The position numbers and the translations under genes were made by a program. A stretch of DNA of 64,000 nt from the NCBI GenBank assembly GCA_947034885.2, contig OX344756.2:23977489-24041488 (forward strand), written 5' to 3'. Position 1 is the stretch's first letter. Each line of letters starts with the position of its first letter. Source of the stretch: Thuidium tamariscinum. Taxonomy: Eukaryota; Streptophyta; Bryopsida; Hypnales; Thuidiaceae. The notes below the pieces were generated by a model. That model was not told the DNA's origin and did no database searches. It saw nothing but the letters and a program-made list of their open reading frames with translations. Below are positions 60,131-64,000 of this stretch, one piece after another.

Positions 60131-61091
60131 ATACAACTCCCTGGTTGCATTTGGCAACTACTATGACATTGAATACAAAAGATCATATTAATCCAAGTAC
60201 AAATTTCATTTATTTTTTTTCAACTACCAGAGACAAGTGGACACCACATTTTTATTAATAGATGACATCTAGAATTGGTAGCCGGAGAAAAAATCCACTA
60301 GAGAATACAATTTGACCATTTTGGACTTAAAGGGTAGAAAATCAATACTAGCGACACTTGCTACCAACATCAATCTATATGTTAAACATACTTGATTGGA
60401 CTTGTTAGCAAGTGGGGAACGCAAGAGGTGTGGTAGAACTTGTTAAAATGGTACAAATAGTATGTTAGAATTCTTCAAATACAAACATCATGGTATAAAC
60501 TCAATTTCTATTTCATTCTATGATTAGAATACAATAGACATTGAAAATACATCCAATGTTCAAATTGCAAATAAATGTTTAGTATTAAGAATCATTCCAA
60601 ATTTGAATTAGAGTAGAAACTAGAGTAGATGAGCTTCATTTTGTTAGTTGGATTCAAACTCAAAAAATATAATTTTTGTGGAGAAATTTCAGATTTAGAG
60701 TAAGGAGCAAACGCTTCTCAAAATACACTAAAATAGCAAATTTTGCCATCCATTTTTTTACCTACTTCTCAGCTATATATAAACAAATATTAGTGAGACT
60801 AAAAATTCAATTGGATACTCTTTGTAACTTAACATGAAAGGTCAACAAGCTAAAATGGATGAAAAATTGTTTGTTATCTCTTCTGAGAATCTTAGACTAT
60901 CATTCAAATGCCACAAACCACGTTGGTAGCAGTCTAGAATTCATAGTTATTGAAGTATATGGGGGCTATGTATCATGTTTTGAACATCTATAAATTTTTA
61001 GAATAAGACCCTTCAATTTTTTGGTCTCCTCAAAATTCCTATTCAATGTTGAAGTCAAATAACTGTTCAATCCCAAAATCTAACTATTCTA
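60131..61091. other. AT-rich intergenic DNA without a recognisable gene
   Basis: No gene is seen. Blocks near 60480-60860 resemble parts of 54890-55260 (for example GATTCAAACTCAAAAAATAT and TGAAAGGTCAACAAG), so an undefined repeat is shared between these places. Confidence 0.4.
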
Positions 61092-61507
61092 ATGTAGGCA
61101 AGTCTATCACCACCATGATTTGCAAGTTGAATATCTTGGCGCCATATTTTTCAAAAGGCACATATTTTTCAAAGGTGTACTTGTTTTACAAATCAAAATC
61201 CAAGTGAAATTATAATATTTGGATTAAAATTGTCGTTTCTTTGTACTCTAGCTTGAAGTGGTCTATCTTGAAATAATTGTCTATAGAATGGAATATTAAA
61301 TGTCCTATTGAAATCCCACAATTGCCTTTTTATGTATCCATTAGCATTTAGGTATTCAAGATTTACAATTTTACACATTGCCCTTTGTTGTCTTTAATGC
61401 ATTGATATTGTTATAAAATAAATATATTTGGATGAATTTTGTAGTAGAAATGGGGCTAAAAGTAGGATGACAAAAATAGCATTTAGCAAAATTGGACTAG
61501 TCTACCT
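61092..61507. mobile_element. TA-flanked MITE (GTAGACC family), element 2
   Basis: The right terminus (reverse complement) is AGGTAGACTAGTCC and the left is ATGTAGGCAAGTC, with TA at 61090-61091 and 61508-61509. Internal blocks match the element at 55816-56254 (CCACCATGATTTGCA against CCACCTTGATTTGCA; ATTTTTCAAAGGTGTA). Confidence 0.5.
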
Positions 61508-61509
61508 TA

Positions 61510-63064
61510 ATAAAAGAAATTAGCTAGCATAAATGAAGAGCATCTCAAATAGAACCCTTATCATTGTCACATGACATTTATATGTCCAAAGGTCCATACT
61601 ACTCTAGATGCTACTTCTATAGGATTCAAACTTTATATGCACATTCATATGATTTCATTACCACTCTAAATGCAAATTTTATATAAATTTCACATAATTT
61701 GAAATTTTAAGAACTTTAAAAATTTACAAATTCAAAAGGTACAATCTTTACAATTGAAGTATACTCAAAATAAAAAGGATTTAGAAAAGAATTGCAAATA
61801 CATAACTCTTCTAAAGTCTTAACTTTTATATATTATTCAAGTTCTTTGTAATACCTTTCAAAAGTTATTGAAATTTCAAATCATATGAAGTTTATAGGAA
61901 AATCATATGAAAATCACATCTTATATAGTATTGATTTCATATGAATGTCATATGAAGTTCATATGAAATTTTAACTACACAAAAGTTGCATCTAGTAGCA
62001 TATGGGCCATCATACACATTATTATTGTATGAAAGTTGTATGACAATGACAAGGATCCTTTTTATGAGATGAGATTGATTGTCTATGTCTCATATTGGAC
62101 TCCAAAAAATTAGTCTAAGTAATGCCTTGACCACATACCTTCAATAAAAAAGAGGCTCTATACTAATTAATTTTAATTTGAAAATGGAGGAGTATTAAGT
62201 TGAAAATTGGATAATTCATTAGAATTGTAAAACAAGGTGCCATGAGTATAAGACTCTGGTGAAGAATATTATTTATTTTAGTGTAATTTGTGTATATTGA
62301 AAAGTATTTGACAATTATTACCTAACTTTCATTTGTATTGTCATATATAAGTGGCATATTTAATGGCAATGATATTAATGTTAGAAATCTACAACATGTA
62401 AAAAATGAAGCCCCCAAATCAACCACATACCGAGCCACATACAGCATGAAAGGTTGGAGGTTTATGAAGTGACCATTAACTATATATTTTAGAGGGAACT
62501 AAAGTCTTTTAAATATTTTTCTATAAAAATTTCTTGAAATGTAAATAAAATTTGCATCCAATCTATTGAGTCTTTTCTTTTAACTTTTTGAAATTAGTTA
62601 TGAATTTTTGGAGCTAAAATATCATAGGGCTCTAAAATGGTATCCTCATCATAAATACATTATGAAAACTCCCAAATCATTTACCTATGTATTAAACAAT
62701 GTTCTTTGAACTTAGGCACTTTATGGATCTTCACCAAATCATGAGAGGATTTTCAGCTTATGTAGAAGACTACGAGTTCTTGAACTCTGGGACTCGCTGA
62801 AAGCTGCCACAGAGGCAATCTGATGTGGCCAAGAGACTGCCACATCAGATATTAATATTTAATTAATATTTTAATATTTTTTCAAAAAAATTATTTTAAA
62901 ATTATTTTAAAAATTTAAAATAATATTTAAATTTTATTTATTTATTTATTTTTAAATTATTATTTAATCTGACGGGTTCACAAACTGGTGAATAGGGTTG
63001 AAACGGTCTCTCAAAGCCCTGGAAAATCCTCTTATGAATCATTTTTAAGGTCAATAAATCATTA
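61510..63064. other. AT-rich intergenic DNA without a recognisable gene
   Basis: Only short frames. It contains the dispersed repeat copy at 62762-62858 followed by a pure A/T tract to about 62970. Confidence 0.5.
62762..62858 (+). repeat. Dispersed repeat, copy 4
   Basis: The plus strand reads AGAAGACTACGAGTTCTTGA, then GATGTGGCCAAGAGACTGCC and CACATCAGATATTAATATTT, followed by an A/T-only tail. The GTGGCCAAGAGACTGCCAC block is shared exactly with copy 1 (5655-5752, minus). Confidence 0.6.
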
Positions 63065-63203
63065 AGGTGGGAACACCGATTCTCGTCCATGTATCCATTC
63101 CCATCTATATGAAGCAAGGGTGTACATTTTTCAAAGAAAAATGTGCACCCCTTCTACATATGGGCGGAAATGGATACATGAACGGGAAGGGGTGTTTTGC
63201 CCT
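63065..63203. mobile_element. 139-bp TA-flanked hairpin MITE (ACACCC family), copy 4
   Basis: The left tip AGGTGGGAACACC and right tip GGTGTTTTGCCCT are the tips of the element at 21972-22120 in reverse order, so this copy is inverted. TA flanks it (63063-63064, 63204-63205). The arms pair over most of the element, with more mismatches than in the 21.97-kb copy. Confidence 0.7.
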
Positions 63204-63205
63204 TA

Positions 63206-64000
63206 GCATTCAATTGTTTGTGTTCTTAACCCCTAAAGGTCAGAGACTATGTCTTCACCAAAAACACACTAAAACTGCCATTTCTACTACAAGCACCAAA
63301 TTTTTGAAAAAAAACTTTTTTTGACACATGTAACCGTAGGATCTTGTAGCACACTGGTGTCAAAAGATGTGGAAAAAATTTCAGAAATTTCCACCTTGTA
63401 GATTGCAAGATATTAGCATTTGAATTGACAAAACCCCTTTTTTTGTCCTACAAAAAACCAGGCAGCTGCACTTCACAAGGTCACATTTCTATGAAATTTT
63501 TTTTTAAATGGTGGTGCTTCTTTGGATTCATTCTTCATGGCAAGAGAGTGGCTACAAGCTCAAAAAATTCGCATCATTTGAAATTGTACAACATATAGGA
63601 AAAAATTAATGAGTAGAAAGAAGTAGAGAGTGATTCAAAACACTAAATTGTTAAAAAAATATTTATAGAATTAAAAAAGAAGCCAATCACAATGGTTGTA
63701 ATGTTGTGACAAACAATCAACATCCAAAATTTTAATTTTTTTTCAAAAATATTTAAAATTGAGTAAGCTAAAGGCTTCTAAAGTTTATTTTAGAGTAGAG
63801 AATCCATAATTGCCCGCAAATTAAATCTCCTCATAACTTTCATCTCATAAATCAAAATGGAATGATTCAAATCTTTCTGCATATATATACATCTAGAAAA
63901 ACAATTTCAAATTATTAATTTTAAAAACAATGTTTTTATAAGAAATTTTTGGGGTGCCTGCCAACCATTGAAAACTACATATCATGCAATAACTTTTTGA
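63206..64000. other. AT-rich intergenic DNA to the window end
   Basis: No gene is seen. A TTAA-CCCCTAAAGGTCAGAG end of the piggyBac-like pattern starts at 63226; its partner, if any, is beyond the window. Confidence 0.45.

Noticed and set aside
1..64000. CRISPR arrays, operons, bacterial ribosome binding sites
   Set aside because: No regularly spaced repeats with spacers were seen, and the spliced plant-type genes exclude a prokaryotic origin.

Overview
The window looks like nuclear DNA of a land plant. Evidence: spliced genes with GT-AG introns, telo-box promoters (TTAGGGTTTA or its complement) at eL22 and OPA3, plant-type gene families, and an AT-rich gene-poor background packed with plant transposon classes (Ty1/copia, CACTA, PIF/Harbinger, Stowaway). 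The species cannot be read from the sequence. An intronless GH76 alpha-mannanase-type gene, typical of fungi and bacteria, makes a non-flowering plant plausible, but that is inference.

Genes sit in small, less AT-rich islands. (1) 0.7-3.9 kb, minus: a C78 peptidase of the ZUFSP/ZUP1 type with a TATA box and a spliced leader. (2) 22.3-25.2 kb, plus: a three-exon gene for an unrecognised 280-residue membrane protein ending in SDEL. (3) 41.2-43.3 kb, minus: a decayed RRM RNA-binding protein gene whose exon phases still fit but which carries frame breaks. (4) 45.7-47.5 kb, minus: a complete four-exon OPA3-like gene, divergent from an orphan 5' exon-like ORF at 47.85 kb. (5) 50.3-51.3 kb, plus: ribosomal protein eL22, two exons. 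(6) 57.1-58.2 kb, plus: the GH76 enzyme. (7) 59.7-60.1 kb, minus: a pseudogene fragment of an inositol/sugar transporter.

The space between islands is transposon-derived. A 9.06-kb Ty1/copia element (11703-20761, minus, 224-bp LTRs, ATTTT target duplication) was itself hit by a 2.59-kb CACTA element (15723-18315, ACC duplication). A separate gag-like ORF with two zinc knuckles and a broken protease remnant lies at 30.7-32.6 kb. I also find two groups of short terminal-inverted-repeat elements. One group is flanked by TA and starts AGGTRG. The other is flanked by TTAA and starts CCCYTRA, which resembles piggyBac. There is also a 498-bp near-perfect hairpin element at 52.7 kb, a Stowaway element in an intron, a four-copy dispersed repeat and a 300-bp direct repeat pair. 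The 25-30 kb and 33-40 kb stretches hold no recognisable gene.

The genes do not form a pathway. They are ordinary housekeeping genes plus one unusual mannanase-like gene, separated by decaying and in places very recent transposons. The strongest candidates for something undescribed are the TTAA and TA element families and the GH76 gene.
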